Position numbers and translations under genes: made by a program
Assembly: GCA_947575425.1 (NCBI GenBank)
Contig: CANPNQ010000075.1
Coordinates: forward strand, 1-6,039
Source: an uncultured Erysipelotrichaceae bacterium
GTDB taxonomy: Bacteria > Bacillota_I > Bacilli_A > Erysipelotrichales > Erysipelotrichaceae
DNA length: 6,039 bases
Reading direction: 5' to 3'
Part shown: positions 5,884 to 6,039 of the stretch, one piece after another
How the letters are laid out: every line of letters begins with the position of its first letter
How positions within the stretch are numbered: the stretch's first letter is position 1
Notes under the pieces: model-generated
Seen by the model: only the letters and a program-made list of their open reading frames with translations
Told to the model about the DNA's origin: nothing
The model's database searches: none

Positions 5884-6039
5884 GTGAAGGCTTTGGAGAG
5901 TCCAAGACATTTAAACAAAAAACAAATGGCAATGGTATATCGCAAAAAAAGATCCAAGCAATACCAACAGGAGGGTTATAAATACGCATTGTTTGTGACC
6001 AATGCATTTTTGTTAGATCGTATATTTGCCTTTGCATTT
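5884..6039 (+). CDS. Unrecognised protein, N-terminal 52 residues (runs off the right edge)
   Basis: The frame from GTG 5884 stays open to the last base of the window. GAGGG (5872-5876) lies seven bases before that GTG. TTG 5893, in the same frame, has an even better GAGGTGA (5881-5887) five bases upstream, so the start is uncertain by three residues. The visible part begins KALESPRHLNKKQ and is strongly basic (YRKKRSKQYQQ, residues 19-29). It then turns hydrophobic (YALFVTNAFLL, 34-44, and IFAFAF, 47-52), which could be the start of a membrane segment or a buried core. The -10 box at 5842 and the terminator of fhs suggest an independent transcript. I do not recognise the family. Confidence 0.65.
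   Translation, partial: MKALESPRHLNKKQMAMVYRKKRSKQYQQEGYKYALFVTNAFLLDRIFAFAF

Noticed and set aside
5733..5957. Minus-strand open frame of 74 residues near the right edge
   Set aside because: It runs antisense through the promoter and start of the last + strand gene, and its hydrophobic look comes from AT-rich DNA.

Overview
The window carries a low- to mid-GC Firmicutes chromosome segment. The gene set, strong AGGAGG-type ribosome binding sites, near-consensus sigma-A promoters and U-tailed hairpin terminators all fit. I favour an Erysipelotrichia-like gut commensal, but this is an inference from protein style and cannot be proven here. Every supported gene lies on the + strand.

Layout: (1) 2-610 is the 3' part of a gene for an aspartate-rich, probably calcium-binding surface protein. 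It has tandem 12-residue repeats and a membrane tail that resembles a degenerate sortase signal, and a strong terminator follows it. (2) 795-1079 is an unrecognised, highly charged 94-residue protein. (3) 1179-1709 is a histidine (phosphoglycerate mutase-like) phosphatase behind a textbook promoter. (4) 1860-2183 is darA/pstA (YaaQ), a PII-like cyclic-di-AMP receptor with its own promoter and a strong terminator. (5) 2491-5406 is a purD-fhs operon with a 12-nt intergenic gap, preceded by a leader of about 150 nt with two possible hairpins and closed by a strong terminator. (6) 5459-5841 is about 380 bases with no convincing gene. (7) 5884-6039 is the start of an unrecognised gene that runs off the right edge.

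The purD-fhs pair makes metabolic sense. PurD makes glycinamide ribonucleotide, and Fhs makes 10-formyl-tetrahydrofolate, the one-carbon donor used in the formyl transfer steps later in purine synthesis. The other genes appear to be independent transcription units, each with its own promoter or terminator, so the window is mostly ordinary housekeeping sequence. The best candidates for something undescribed are the 12-residue repeat surface protein with its odd sorting-like tail, the structured purD leader that matches no riboswitch I could recognise, and the small charged protein at 795-1079. I see no mobile element, CRISPR array, tRNA or rRNA.
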